From an uncultured Tateyamaria sp. (lineage in GTDB: Bacteria; Pseudomonadota; Alphaproteobacteria; Rhodobacterales; Rhodobacteraceae): a DNA stretch of 64,000 nucleotides. A model generated the notes under the pieces. The model worked only from the letters and a program-made list of their open reading frames with translations. It did no database searches and was not told the DNA's origin. The stretch spans positions 1-64,000 of the forward strand of contig NZ_CANNGP010000021.1 in the NCBI RefSeq assembly GCF_947504105.1, in the 5' to 3' direction. Of this stretch, positions 44,460 to 53,249 are shown piece by piece; position 1 is the stretch's first letter; each line of letters begins with the position of its first letter. The position numbers were made by a program, and so were the translations under genes.

Positions 44460-44484
44460 TGCAACACCCTGTTGCATTGCAACA
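44460..44484. promoter_or_regulatory. TGCAACA palindrome plus extra half-site, likely activator site
   Basis: TGCAACA (44460-44466)-CCC-TGTTGCA (44470-44476) is a perfect inverted repeat, and a third TGCAACA follows at 44478-44484. It begins at the last base of the regulator gene and lies about 120 bases before the monooxygenase start, where a Fis-type upstream activator would bind. I see no sigma-54 -24/-12 promoter between here and 44601. Confidence 0.65.
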
Positions 44485-44601
44485 GTTTGCGACACTCCCG
44501 ATCGCGTTTTGTAGCTGCATCGCAGCAAGCAGCGGTCTTTCCGTATGCGGGGGGATCGATTCCGCGAAAACTGTCTCTGACCAGAGAGAGGAGACCCCAA
44601 C

Positions 44602-46404
44602 ATGCTGGATACAACTCACAATGACCTGGTGGAAGCGACGCTGACCGGTTTCGGAGATGCGTTGGCCCAGGGCAATGTCGATGAGGCTGTGTCGATGTTT
44701 CAGGCCGATTGCTACTGGCGTGACCTTGTGTCGTTCACATGGAACATCCGCACGATGGAAGGCCACGATGACATCCGTGACATGCTGACATCGCAGCTGG
44801 GCAAGACGAAGCCATCCGGCTGGCAAATTGCCAAAGACGAGGTTGCAACAGAAGAAGGTGGCATCACGACGGCCTGGATCACGTTCGAAACCGAGGTATC
44901 CCGCGGCTACGGGCTGATCCGTCTGAAAGACGGGTTGATCTGGACCCTTCTTACTTCAATGACCGAATTGAAGGGGTATGAAGAGCCGCTGGGCTATGAA
45001 CGTCCTCTTGGCGCCAAGCATGGTGCGGGCAAGGGCCGCAAATCCTGGCGCGAAGAGCGGGATCAGGAAATTGCAGAGCTGGGGCATTCTGTTCAGCCCT
45101 ACACGGTGATTATCGGGGGTGGGCAGGGCGGTATCGCGCTTGGGGCCCGATTGCGCCAATTGGGTGTGCCCACCATCATCATCGAAAAGAACAAAAGGGC
45201 CGGTGACAGCTGGCGCAACCGTTACAAGTCGCTCTGCCTGCATGATCCGGTCTGGTACGACCACCTGCCATACCTGCCGTTCCCGCCAAATTGGCCCGTC
45301 TTTTCGCCCAAGGACAAGATTGGTGACTGGCTGGAAATGTACACCAAGGTCATGGACCTGAACTACTGGACCCAGACGACGGCCAGATCCGCCAAATTCG
45401 ATGAGGACGCCAAAGAATGGACCGTTGTCGTAGAACGCGATGGCCAGGACATCACCCTGCGTCCCAAGCAATTGGTCATGGCCACCGGCATGTCCGGCAA
45501 GGCCAACGTGCCGCATTTCCCGGGTATGGACGCGTTCAAGGGCGATCAGCACCATTCATCGAAACATCCCGGTCCGGATGCCTACAGGGGCAAGAAGGCT
45601 GTAGTCATCGGGTCCAACAACTCGGCCCATGACATCTGTGCCGCTCTTTGGGAAAGCGATGTGGATGTGACCATGGTGCAGCGGTCGACCACGCATATTG
45701 TGCGCTCCGAGCCGTTGATGGAGATTGGCCTTGGCGATCTTTATTCTGAACGCGCGGTCGAGGCGGGTGTGACCACCCAGAAGGCCGACATGATCTTTGC
45801 CTCACTGCCCTACAAGATCCTGCACGAGTTTCAGATCCCCGTGTATGACAAGATCAAGGAAGTTGACGCCGACTTCTACGCCGGTCTCGAAAAGGCTGGT
45901 TTCCGATTGGACTGGGGGGCTGATGGGTCCGGCCTGTTCATGAAGTACCTGCGTCGTGGGTCCGGCTACTACATCGACGTGGGCGCGAGCCAGTTGATCA
46001 TCGATGGCAAGATCAAGCTGGCCCACGGCCAGGTGACAGAGGTGATAGAGGACAGTGTCGTGTTGGACGATGGCACGAAGCTCGAGGCTGATCTGATCGT
46101 CTATGCCACTGGGTATGGCTCTATGAATGGCTGGATCGCGGATCTGGTCGATCAGGACACTGCCGACAAGGTGGGCAAGTGCTGGGGCCTTGGGTCGGAC
46201 ACGCCCAAGGATCCGGGCCCGTGGGAAGGCGAGCAGCGCAACATGTGGAAGCCGACGCAGCAGGAAAACCTGTGGATGCATGGCGGCAACCTGCACCAGT
46301 CGCGTCACTATTCGCAGTACCTGTCGTTGCAGATCAAGGCGCGGTACGAGGGGATTGACACGCCTGTCTACAAGCTTCAGGACTCCCATCACCTGGGGCG
46401 GTAA
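44602..46404 (+). CDS. SnoaL-like domain fused to flavin-containing monooxygenase
   Basis: A 600-residue protein. Residues 1-130 form a SnoaL/NTF2-like domain (FGDALAQGNVDEAVSMFQADCYWRDLVSFTW). From about residue 165 it is an FMO/BVMO-type flavoprotein: FAD site VIIGGGQGGIALGARLRQLG, EKNKRAGDSWRNRYKSLCLHDP, NADPH site AVVIGSNNSAHDICAAL, and the C-terminal VYATGYGSMNGW. Such two-domain enzymes oxygenate sulfur, nitrogen or ketone compounds, or act as NAD(P)H-dependent hydroxylases. GAGAGGAGA precedes the ATG. The upstream AcoR-like gene and palindrome suggest inducible control. Confidence 0.9.
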   Translation: MLDTTHNDLVEATLTGFGDALAQGNVDEAVSMFQADCYWRDLVSFTWNIRTMEGHDDIRDMLTSQLGKTKPSGWQIAKDEVATEEGGITTAWITFETEVSRGYGLIRLKDGLIWTLLTSMTELKGYEEPLGYERPLGAKHGAGKGRKSWREERDQEIAELGHSVQPYTVIIGGGQGGIALGARLRQLGVPTIIIEKNKRAGDSWRNRYKSLCLHDPVWYDHLPYLPFPPNWPVFSPKDKIGDWLEMYTKVMDLNYWTQTTARSAKFDEDAKEWTVVVERDGQDITLRPKQLVMATGMSGKANVPHFPGMDAFKGDQHHSSKHPGPDAYRGKKAVVIGSNNSAHDICAALWESDVDVTMVQRSTTHIVRSEPLMEIGLGDLYSERAVEAGVTTQKADMIFASLPYKILHEFQIPVYDKIKEVDADFYAGLEKAGFRLDWGADGSGLFMKYLRRGSGYYIDVGASQLIIDGKIKLAHGQVTEVIEDSVVLDDGTKLEADLIVYATGYGSMNGWIADLVDQDTADKVGKCWGLGSDTPKDPGPWEGEQRNMWKPTQQENLWMHGGNLHQSRHYSQYLSLQIKARYEGIDTPVYKLQDSHHLGR

Positions 46405-46411
46405 TATGATC

Positions 46412-46439
46412 GATCCGGGTGGCTTTGGTGGCCCGGATC
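46412..46439 (+). terminator. Hairpin after the monooxygenase gene
   Basis: GATCCGGG (46412-46419) and CCCGGATC (46432-46439) pair perfectly, 8 bases after the stop. The loop TGGCTTTGGTGG is 12 bases. There is no U-run. Confidence 0.6.
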
Positions 46440-46662
46440 CCGTCCAGGGAAACCGAACAATGGCCGCCGCTTTTGTTGTGCTGTGTGCATAATATCATCA
46501 CCCCGTTGGTCGGTGCCGGCACAGCGGTCAGGACAGCACCTTGGGAGTCGTGAAAACAGACGCTGCCGGGCGACAGTGGGAATCCCGCCCGCGTATGATA
46601 TCTGATTTCCGCGTGTGATGTTGCAAGCGGGCAGGCGTCGTTCCCGCCATTCGATAGCGGCC

Positions 46663-47244
46663 TCAGATGTCCCCAACGGCGTCGCGCCAGTGTTTGCGGC
46701 AGAGCGAGACATAAGTTTCGTTCCCGCCAATCTGCACCTGGGCACCATCGGTGATCGCATCACCGTCAGCGTCCTGTCGGATCACCATGGTCGCCTTTTT
46801 CCCGCAATGGCAGATCGTGCGCACCTCGCGCATCTCGTCTGCGAGGGCCAGCAGTGTTGCAGACCCGGGAAAAAGCTTGCCCTGAAAGTCCACGCGCAGG
46901 CCATAGCACATCACTGGCAGCTTCAGGTCGTCCACGGCGCGCGCCAGCTGCCAGACCTGATCTTCGGTCAGGAATTGCGCTTCATCTATGAAGACGCAAG
47001 CGACAGGGCCTGCTGCCCGCTGCGTGGTAAGCTTGTCAAAAAGGTTGTCTGTGTTGGTGAATGTGTCCGCTTCGGCCCCTATCCCTATGCGTGACGCGAT
47101 CCGCGCGGCGCCTGCCCGGTCATCGAAGGACGCTGTAAGAAGATAGGGTTCCATCCCTCGTTCGCGGTAATTGTGCGCGGCTTGTAAAAGCACCGTCGAT
47201 TTGCCCGCGTTCATGGTTGAATAGTGGAAGTAGAGCTTAGCCAT
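46663..47244 (-). CDS. tdk: Thymidine kinase
   Basis: A 193-residue type II thymidine kinase. The P-loop is FHYSTMNAGKSTVLLQAAHNY, followed by VFIDEAQFLTEDQV (DEAQF), CYGLRVDFQGKLFPGS and a zinc site from ICHCGKKATM and a later SLCRKHW. It phosphorylates thymidine with ATP for salvage. The ATG at 47244 starts at MAKLYFHYS, the family N-terminus; 8 upstream codons are possible but unlikely. Confidence 0.97.
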   Translation of the reverse strand: MAKLYFHYSTMNAGKSTVLLQAAHNYRERGMEPYLLTASFDDRAGAARIASRIGIGAEADTFTNTDNLFDKLTTQRAAGPVACVFIDEAQFLTEDQVWQLARAVDDLKLPVMCYGLRVDFQGKLFPGSATLLALADEMREVRTICHCGKKATMVIRQDADGDAITDGAQVQIGGNETYVSLCRKHWRDAVGDI

Positions 47245-47675
47245 GATCGGCTGCTTAAATCGGCCCACACGTCACGGCAAGGGGGGAGTGCCAGGTGGGT
47301 GCAAGGGCCGCGCGCATGATCTTGTCGCCTGCGTTACATGCCCTTGCGCCGCTTCGGCACTGGGTGACGATGGGGTTGGCCCTGGGTGCTTACGCGCCCG
47401 ATTGGGGATGGTGCCCGCCCCGATACTCACAACCTCCGACGGATCGGCCATTCCTGCTGCCGGTCAGACCGGCCTGTCGCCCCCACGGGACAGAGGATGT
47501 GACTGACCCCACCCGGTCCCGACGCTTGGGGGCGCCGGGCACTTGTTACATCCCGAAAACCGTTGGGATGCTTTTAAAAATGACATTTGGTAGCTAGATG
47601 ATTAATGGGAAAAGACTGGCCAAGTTCCCCGCGTGTGCGGTTGAATAGGTGCCACGCGTAACAGGGGGCAGGCCG
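47245..47675. other. Intergenic stretch without recognised gene
   Basis: A plus-strand frame of 100 codons (47295-47597) is Pro/Arg/Trp-rich and has no family pattern, so I treat it as chance. A TTTTAAAA sequence near 47574 may belong to the promoter of the downstream pair. I see no RNA gene. Confidence 0.4.
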
Positions 47676-48131
47676 ATGAGCATTGGCAGTTATCTGAAGA
47701 AACATACTGAATCCTTGGTCAAGGATGTCGGGATCGAGGCGGCGTGCGGTCTCACTGGCAAATCCAAGGCGACCCTTGGCCGCTACTATTCCGACAACGC
47801 CGAGCACGCGGATCGTTTCATGCCCATTGACGCGGTGATTGCTCTTGAGCAAGCGGCGAGCTACCCGCACGTCACCGGCGCGCTGGCCGAGCTGCAGGGC
47901 ATTACGCTCAGCCACGATGACCGCCGCCCCAATGACGAACGGTCGGGCGGGGTAAACTCGGACGTGATTGCCCTGAGCCAGCGCTTTGCCATGCTGATGA
48001 CCGAATACCAGCAATCGATCGAAGATGGCGTGATCACTGTCAACGAAGCCAAGCGGTTGTTGAAAGAAACGACCTTGCTGCAACAGGTCCTGATCGACAT
48101 GAAACTGCATCTCGAGGATGAAAGTGCCTGA
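47676..48131 (+). CDS. Conserved hypothetical protein, possible helix-turn-helix
   Basis: A 151-residue, mostly helical protein. The middle of the N-terminal half ([42 protein letters not shown]) resembles a phage-repressor-like helix-turn-helix, with a recognition helix near SKATLGRYY. The C-terminal half is a coiled-coil-like stretch ([35 protein letters not shown]). The start is taken at [10 protein letters not shown]; 9 earlier codons are possible. It overlaps arsH by 14 bases, so the two are probably co-transcribed; whether it regulates arsH is unknown. Confidence 0.65.
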   Translation: MSIGSYLKKHTESLVKDVGIEAACGLTGKSKATLGRYYSDNAEHADRFMPIDAVIALEQAASYPHVTGALAELQGITLSHDDRRPNDERSGGVNSDVIALSQRFAMLMTEYQQSIEDGVITVNEAKRLLKETTLLQQVLIDMKLHLEDESA

Positions 48132-48837
48132 GGATCTTCCGGCCCTTGTGGCCGAAGCGTTGCCGCAGATCGATACAGATGCCTTGCGCGCGCGCGGTGA
48201 TCCGGGTCACCCCCCGCGCATCCTGCTGCTTTACGGCTCGCTGCGCGATGTCAGCTACTCACGCCGCGCTGCCGAGGAAGCGGCGCGCATCCTGTGCCAC
48301 CTGGGCTGCGAAACACAGCTATTCGACCCGTCCGGCCTGCCCCTTGTCGATGATGCCGACGGGGATCATCCCAAGGTGGTCGAACTGCGTGAACTGGCGA
48401 CATGGTCCGAAGGCATGGTCTGGTCCAGCCCCGAGCGCCACGGCGCGATGACCGGCCTGATGAAGACCCAGATCGACTGGCTCCCCTTGTCCATGAAGGG
48501 TGGCATTCGCCCCACGCAGGGCAAGACGCTGGCCGTCATGCAGGTCTCTGGCGGGTCGCAAAGCTTCAATGCTGTCAACCAGATGCGCATCTTGGGCCGA
48601 TGGATGCGCATGGTCACCATTCCCAACCAGTCCAGCATCGCCAAGGCGTGGTTGGAGTTCGAGGACGGGCGTCTGCCCGAAGGGCCGTTTTACCGCCGTG
48701 TCGTGGACGTGATGGAAGAGTTGGTGAAATTCACGTGGATGGTGCGCGGGCGCAAAGACTATCTTGTGGACCGCTATTCCGAGCGCTGCGAGAGCGTCGA
48801 GGACGTGCACAAGCGGGTGTCTCTGAAGAAGCTGTAG
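48118..48837 (+). CDS. arsH: NADPH-dependent FMN reductase, ArsH type
   Basis: A 239-residue flavodoxin-like protein. [26 protein letters not shown] is the FMN phosphate loop, [20 protein letters not shown] and [31 protein letters not shown] follow, the ArsH signature. ArsH oxidises organic arsenicals and reduces quinones or azo dyes. No other ars gene is near, so arsenic detoxification is not supported by context. The start overlaps the preceding gene by 14 bases. Confidence 0.92.
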   Translation: MKVPEDLPALVAEALPQIDTDALRARGDPGHPPRILLLYGSLRDVSYSRRAAEEAARILCHLGCETQLFDPSGLPLVDDADGDHPKVVELRELATWSEGMVWSSPERHGAMTGLMKTQIDWLPLSMKGGIRPTQGKTLAVMQVSGGSQSFNAVNQMRILGRWMRMVTIPNQSSIAKAWLEFEDGRLPEGPFYRRVVDVMEELVKFTWMVRGRKDYLVDRYSERCESVEDVHKRVSLKKL

Positions 48838-48994
48838 CAGACTGGTGTTAGGTTTGAGCCTTAGCCTGCTTGGGCGCTGTTCGCTGATTGTGATCGTGGA
48901 TCACTGCCCACCCACCCCAATGCAATCCGAGATAGAAGTACCGGCAAGCGAGGTCAGGTTGCCCTGCCTGGTCCGCGTGCTGCAAGGACGAAGG

Positions 48995-50122
48995 TTAGCC
49001 GTGCCGTTCCACCAGCACGGACCCAACGGAATAGCCCGCCCCAAAGGAACAGATGATGCCGGTATCGCCGTCCGCCAGATCGTCTGAGTATTTGGAAAAC
49101 GCGATGATCGACCCGGCCGAGGACGTGTTGGCGTAGTCCTGCAGGATGTTGGGTTGTTCTCCGGGCTCCGGCGTGCGCCCCAGCACTTTCTTTCCGATGA
49201 AGTCGTTCATGGTTTTGTTGGCCTGGTGCAGCCAGAGCCGTTTCAGGTCCGATGCCTCGACACCCTCGTCGGCCATGTGACCGGCAATGTGCTGGCTGAC
49301 CATGGGCAGCACTTCCTTGAACACCTTGCGCCCGTTCTGCATGAACTGCATGTCGCGGCGGTCTTTCACTCCATCCGGGCGGGACCGGCGCAAGTAGCCA
49401 TTGTTGTTGCGGATGTTGTTCGAGAACTCGGTGGCGCAGCGCGTTGACTTGATCTCGAAATAGGGGCCTTTGGCGTCTTCGGCCCGTTCAATCAGGGTGG
49501 CCGTTGCCACGTCGCCAAAGATGAAGTGGCAATCGCGGTCGCGCCATTCCAAATGGGTCGAGCAAATCTCGGGATTCACGACAAGGGCCGAGCGGATCGA
49601 TCCCGAGCGCACCATGTCCGCGGCCGCCTGAATGCCGAACGTGGCCGACGAGCAGGCGACGTTCATGTCAAAGGCGAAGCCCTGAATGCCCAGAAGCTGC
49701 TGGATTTCGATGGCCACAGCCGGGTAGGCGCGTTCAAGGTTCGATGCCGCACAGATCACCGCATCCACATCCGCTGCCGTCTTGCCCGCATGCGCGAGCG
49801 CCTTTTGGGCCGCATCCAGTGCCATTTCGGCCATGATCGACGGTTCGTCATCGCTGCGCTGACGCAAAAGCGGGTGCATGACTTTGGGATCCAGAATGCC
49901 CGACTTGTCCATCACGAACCGGCTTTCGATCCCCGAGGCCTTGAAGATGAACTCTTCGGACGAATGGTCTTTGGCCTCGACCTCGCCCGTCGCGATCGCG
50001 TCGGCGTGTTCGGCGTTGTAAAGATCGGCATAGGCGTTGAATGCCTCGACCAATTCCGCGTTAGAAATGGATTGCTCTGGTGTGAACAGGCCCGTGCCGG
50101 TGATCGCTGGTGTGAAAGCCAA
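48995..50122 (-). CDS. Beta-ketoacyl-ACP synthase III-like protein
   Basis: A 375-residue thiolase-fold protein. The catalytic triad is visible: Cys in NVACSSATFGI, His in LWLHQANKTMNDF and Asn in DYANTSSAGSI. An insert-rich N-terminal part (DLYNAEHADAIATGEVEAKDHSSEEFIFKASGIESRFV) is longer than in FabH, closer to FabY/beta-ketodecanoyl synthase types. It would start or extend acyl chains. The start is a TTG at 50122 after AAAGGGG; no ATG lies near. It stands alone. Confidence 0.88.
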   Translation of the reverse strand: MAFTPAITGTGLFTPEQSISNAELVEAFNAYADLYNAEHADAIATGEVEAKDHSSEEFIFKASGIESRFVMDKSGILDPKVMHPLLRQRSDDEPSIMAEMALDAAQKALAHAGKTAADVDAVICAASNLERAYPAVAIEIQQLLGIQGFAFDMNVACSSATFGIQAAADMVRSGSIRSALVVNPEICSTHLEWRDRDCHFIFGDVATATLIERAEDAKGPYFEIKSTRCATEFSNNIRNNNGYLRRSRPDGVKDRRDMQFMQNGRKVFKEVLPMVSQHIAGHMADEGVEASDLKRLWLHQANKTMNDFIGKKVLGRTPEPGEQPNILQDYANTSSAGSIIAFSKYSDDLADGDTGIICSFGAGYSVGSVLVERHG

Positions 50123-50295
50123 GGTGCGCCCCTTTCAGGCTTGTCGCGTTTCGGGCGAACTTATAGGTGCCGCGCCCTTATTCGCAAGGGGGTGCGCCGC
50201 TGCGGAAATCCCGAAATTACAGGGCGGGGTGGTGGTGGGCTTGCCAATGCGGGCGTGAGGGTGCTTTCGTGCGCGCGACGGGCAGGAGGGCCAAG

Positions 50296-51528
50296 ATGAA
50301 ACTGGGATGTATCGGGGACGATTTCACCGGATCAAGTGATCTGGCCAATACGCTCGCCAAGGGGGGGATGCGCACGACGCAGTACACTGGTGTGCCTGGC
50401 ACGGATGCAGACCCGTCGGTTGAAGCTGGCGTCGTTGCGCTCAAGTCGCGCTCGATTGATCCAGCCGATGCAGTGGCAAAGTCGCTGGAGGCTTTGGGCT
50501 GGCTAAGAGCGCAGGGATGCACGCAGTTCTTCTTTAAGTATTGTTCGACCTTTGACAGCGCGCCGGAGGGCAATATTGGCCCCGTGGCTGATGCGCTGGC
50601 TGAGGCATTGGACGCCCATCAGGTGATTGTTTGCCCTGCTTTTCCCGGTACGGGCCGGTCGGTCTATCAGGGCCACCTGTTCGTGAATGATGTGCTGTTG
50701 AGCGAAAGCGGGATGCAGAACCATCCGCTGACCCCCATGACTGACCCTGATCTTCGTCGGTGGTTGGCGCAGCAGACCCAATATGCGGTGGGGCATGTGG
50801 CCGCTGGGTCCGTGTTTGCCGGGGCGGATGCGATCCGTACGGGCTTGGCCACCGAGCATGCGGCGGGCAAGCGGCACATCGTGGTGGACGCGATCCGGGA
50901 TGAGGATTTGCGCGCCATCGGTGCAGCGGCCCGGGATCTGCCCTTGATCACGGGTGGATCGGGCGTGGCGTTGGGTTTGCCCGCGAACTTCGGATGTGTC
51001 GCCGGGGATGTGCCTTGGATGGGGCAGGGCGGTCGCGCCGTGGCGTTGTCTGGTTCCTGTTCCATCGCGACACGGGCGCAGGTGGCCTATCACGCGGTCC
51101 GGCATCCGGCGCGCGAGGTTCTGGCAGCTGATGTGATCGAAGGGCGATTGACCGCTGGTGATGCAGCGCTGTGGGCCTTGGCGCAGGATGGGGTGCCATT
51201 GCTCTATTCCTCTGCCGATCCGGAAGTGGTGCGACACGTACAGGATCAGTTTGGCCGTGAGCAGTCGGCCGTGGCACTCGAAGGTTTTTTTGCCGATGTG
51301 GCCCGCGCGGTCCGCGACGGTGGGGCGACCCGCATCATTACTGCCGGAGGCGAGACGTCGGGCGCGGTGGTCGAAGGTTTGGGCCTTGATACGTTGGACA
51401 TCGGACCGGAGATCGATCCGGGTGTGCCTGCTTTGCGCGCGGGGCCTGATCTGGTTGTTGCCTTGAAGTCGGGGAACTTCGGGACCGAGGATTTCTTTGA
51501 AAAAGCGGATCAGGTGTTGCGGGCATGA
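50296..51528 (+). CDS. otnK: 3-oxo-tetronate kinase (four-carbon acid sugar kinase family)
   Basis: A 410-residue protein with the two-domain DUF1537 fold. The N-terminal GCIGDDFTGSSDLANTLAKGG and FFKYCSTFDSAPEGNIGPVADAL, and the C-terminal ATP-site RIITAGGETSGAVVEGLGL with a GVPALRAGPDLVVALKSGNFG, are OtnK marks. It phosphorylates 3-oxo-tetronate in threonate/erythronate breakdown. AGGAGG precedes the ATG at 50296. It overlaps otnC (ATGA). The dehydrogenase that makes its substrate is not in the window. Confidence 0.93.
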   Translation: MKLGCIGDDFTGSSDLANTLAKGGMRTTQYTGVPGTDADPSVEAGVVALKSRSIDPADAVAKSLEALGWLRAQGCTQFFFKYCSTFDSAPEGNIGPVADALAEALDAHQVIVCPAFPGTGRSVYQGHLFVNDVLLSESGMQNHPLTPMTDPDLRRWLAQQTQYAVGHVAAGSVFAGADAIRTGLATEHAAGKRHIVVDAIRDEDLRAIGAAARDLPLITGGSGVALGLPANFGCVAGDVPWMGQGGRAVALSGSCSIATRAQVAYHAVRHPAREVLAADVIEGRLTAGDAALWALAQDGVPLLYSSADPEVVRHVQDQFGREQSAVALEGFFADVARAVRDGGATRIITAGGETSGAVVEGLGLDTLDIGPEIDPGVPALRAGPDLVVALKSGNFGTEDFFEKADQVLRA

Positions 51529-52175
51529 GTGCGGACAGCGCGTTGCGCGAACAGATTTGCGTGCTGGCGAAGTCCCTGTTCGACCGGGGGCTGACCCATG
51601 GCTCGACGGGCAACATTTCGGCCCGGACCGAGGATGGCGGGCTGCTGGTGTCACCCACCGGCACGAGTTTTGGACGGTTGGACCCGGGGCGGCTGAGCCG
51701 TTTCGATCCGGGTGGGCGGCATGTGGCCGGAGATAAGCCCACCAAGGAGATGCCGCTGCACACCGCGTTTTACGACACGCGCAGTGTGGCGGGTGCCGTA
51801 GTGCATCTGCATTCCTGCCACTCAGTTGCGTTGTCCATGCTGCCCGGTGCGGATGAAGACAATTTCCTGCCGCCCCTGACACCCTACGGCATCATGAAAC
51901 TTGGCAAGGTTCAGTTGCTCCCCTTCTTCCTGCCGGGCGATCCGGCGATGGGTGAGGCGGTGCGCGGCCTTGCCGGCAAGCGGTCGGCGGTGATGCTTGC
52001 GAACCATGGGCCCGTGGTCGCAGGCAAGGATGTGGAAGCGGCGTGTAACGCCATCGAAGAGCTTGAGGATACGGCACGGCTGGCGTTGATGACGCGAGGC
52101 ATGGGCGCGCAGGGGTTGACCGAGGATCAGGTGCGGTCGGTCGTCATGACGTATGACGTCGCGTGGGACGACTGA
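51525..52175 (+). CDS. otnC: 3-oxo-tetronate 4-phosphate decarboxylase (class II aldolase)
   Basis: A 216-residue class II aldolase/adducin protein. RGLTHGSTGNISAR starts the family, the zinc-binding histidines lie in VVHLHSCHSVA and the later ANHGPV. It decarboxylates 3-oxo-4-phosphotetronate to DHAP. Its start lies in the otnK stop, the common otnK-otnC pair. It is followed convergently by the ABC ATPase gene, 19 bases apart. Confidence 0.93.
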   Translation: MSADSALREQICVLAKSLFDRGLTHGSTGNISARTEDGGLLVSPTGTSFGRLDPGRLSRFDPGGRHVAGDKPTKEMPLHTAFYDTRSVAGAVVHLHSCHSVALSMLPGADEDNFLPPLTPYGIMKLGKVQLLPFFLPGDPAMGEAVRGLAGKRSAVMLANHGPVVAGKDVEAACNAIEELEDTARLALMTRGMGAQGLTEDQVRSVVMTYDVAWDD

Positions 52176-52194
52176 GTGACGTATCTGGCCCAGC

Positions 52195-53247
52195 TTATGC
52201 GGTGATCGTGTTCCCATCCGCATCAAAGAAATGCGTGCGCTCGGGATCGAAGCTGAGCCCCACCAAATCGCCCACCTTCAGTTGTGCATCCCCCGAAATC
52301 CGCACGTTGATCTGACCCGCTGCGCCACAGTCCAGCAGAACGAATGTGTCGGCCCCCAGATACTCGGCCACGTCCACGGTGCCATCGCACTGCCCCGTGC
52401 CCGAGGTCCCCACGACAATGTGCTCGGGCCGCATCCCCATCTGCACAGCACCTGCGGCCACAGGGTACGGACCCGTCCGGCCGCCCGACACGGTGTAGCT
52501 GTCGCCTGATGCCTCGCAGTCAAAAACATTCATCTTCGGGCTGCCGATGAATTGCGCCACAAAGACGTTGCCGGGGTGATTGTAAAGCTCGCGCGGGGTG
52601 CCGACCTGGATGATACGGCCCGCGTCCAGCACCACGATGCGGTCGGCCAGCGTCATCGCCTCGACCTGATCGTGGGTGACATAGATCATCGTGGCTGACA
52701 GCGCCTGGTGCAGCTTGGAAATCTCGTAGCGCATCTCGACCCGCAGGGCCGCGTCGAGGTTCGACAGTGGCTCGTCGAACAGGAACGCCGTCGGTTCGCG
52801 CACGATGGATCGGCCAATGGCAACACGCTGGCGCTGCCCGCCCGACAGGTCCTTGGGGCGGCGATCAAGATACTGATCGAGTTTCAGGGTCTCGGCGGCG
52901 GCGTCCACCTTTTCGGTGATCTCGGTTTTTGGCGCACCCGCCGTTTTCAGCGAGAACCCCATGTTGTCGCGCACGGACATGTGGGGGTAGAGCGCGTAGG
53001 ACTGAAACACCATCGACAGACCGCGCTTGCTGGGCGGCTGATCGGTCACGTCCTGACCATCGATGTCGAGCGAGCCGCGGCTTATGTCCTCAAGCCCCCC
53101 GATCATGCGCAACAGCGTGGACTTGCCGCAGCCCGAGGGGCCTACAAAGACGATGAACTCGCCATCGTTGATCTCCAGATCAACACCTTTTATGACCTGC
53201 ACCTCGCCGTACCACTTTTCGACGGCATTCAGAGTGATCGCGCCCAT
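52195..53247 (-). CDS. Sugar ABC transporter ATPase (UgpC/MsmK type)
   Basis: A 350-residue ATPase with all normal motifs: Walker A GPSGCGKST, VFQSYALYPHM, signature LSGGQRQRVAIGRS, Walker B FLFDEPLSNLDA and H-loop VTHDQ, then a TOBE domain (MGMRPEHIVVG). AAGGAGCG precedes the ATG. It sits at the end of a locus whose hydrolase, one permease and binding protein are broken, so its own transporter may no longer work; it could still serve other CUT1 permeases, as shared UgpC-type ATPases do. Confidence 0.93.
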   Translation of the reverse strand: MGAITLNAVEKWYGEVQVIKGVDLEINDGEFIVFVGPSGCGKSTLLRMIGGLEDISRGSLDIDGQDVTDQPPSKRGLSMVFQSYALYPHMSVRDNMGFSLKTAGAPKTEITEKVDAAAETLKLDQYLDRRPKDLSGGQRQRVAIGRSIVREPTAFLFDEPLSNLDAALRVEMRYEISKLHQALSATMIYVTHDQVEAMTLADRIVVLDAGRIIQVGTPRELYNHPGNVFVAQFIGSPKMNVFDCEASGDSYTVSGGRTGPYPVAAGAVQMGMRPEHIVVGTSGTGQCDGTVDVAEYLGADTFVLLDCGAAGQINVRISGDAQLKVGDLVGLSFDPERTHFFDADGNTITA

Positions 53248-53249
53248 CT

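Noticed and set aside
44485-44601. A sigma-54 promoter for the flavin monooxygenase
   Set aside because: No TGGCAC-N5-TTGC-like element is present, and the neighbouring activator lacks the GAFTGA contact motif.
50503-51882. A 459-codon minus-strand open frame
   Set aside because: It is antisense to otnK and otnC, which have clear family motifs, ribosome binding sites and an ATGA overlap. High GC makes such long antisense frames common.
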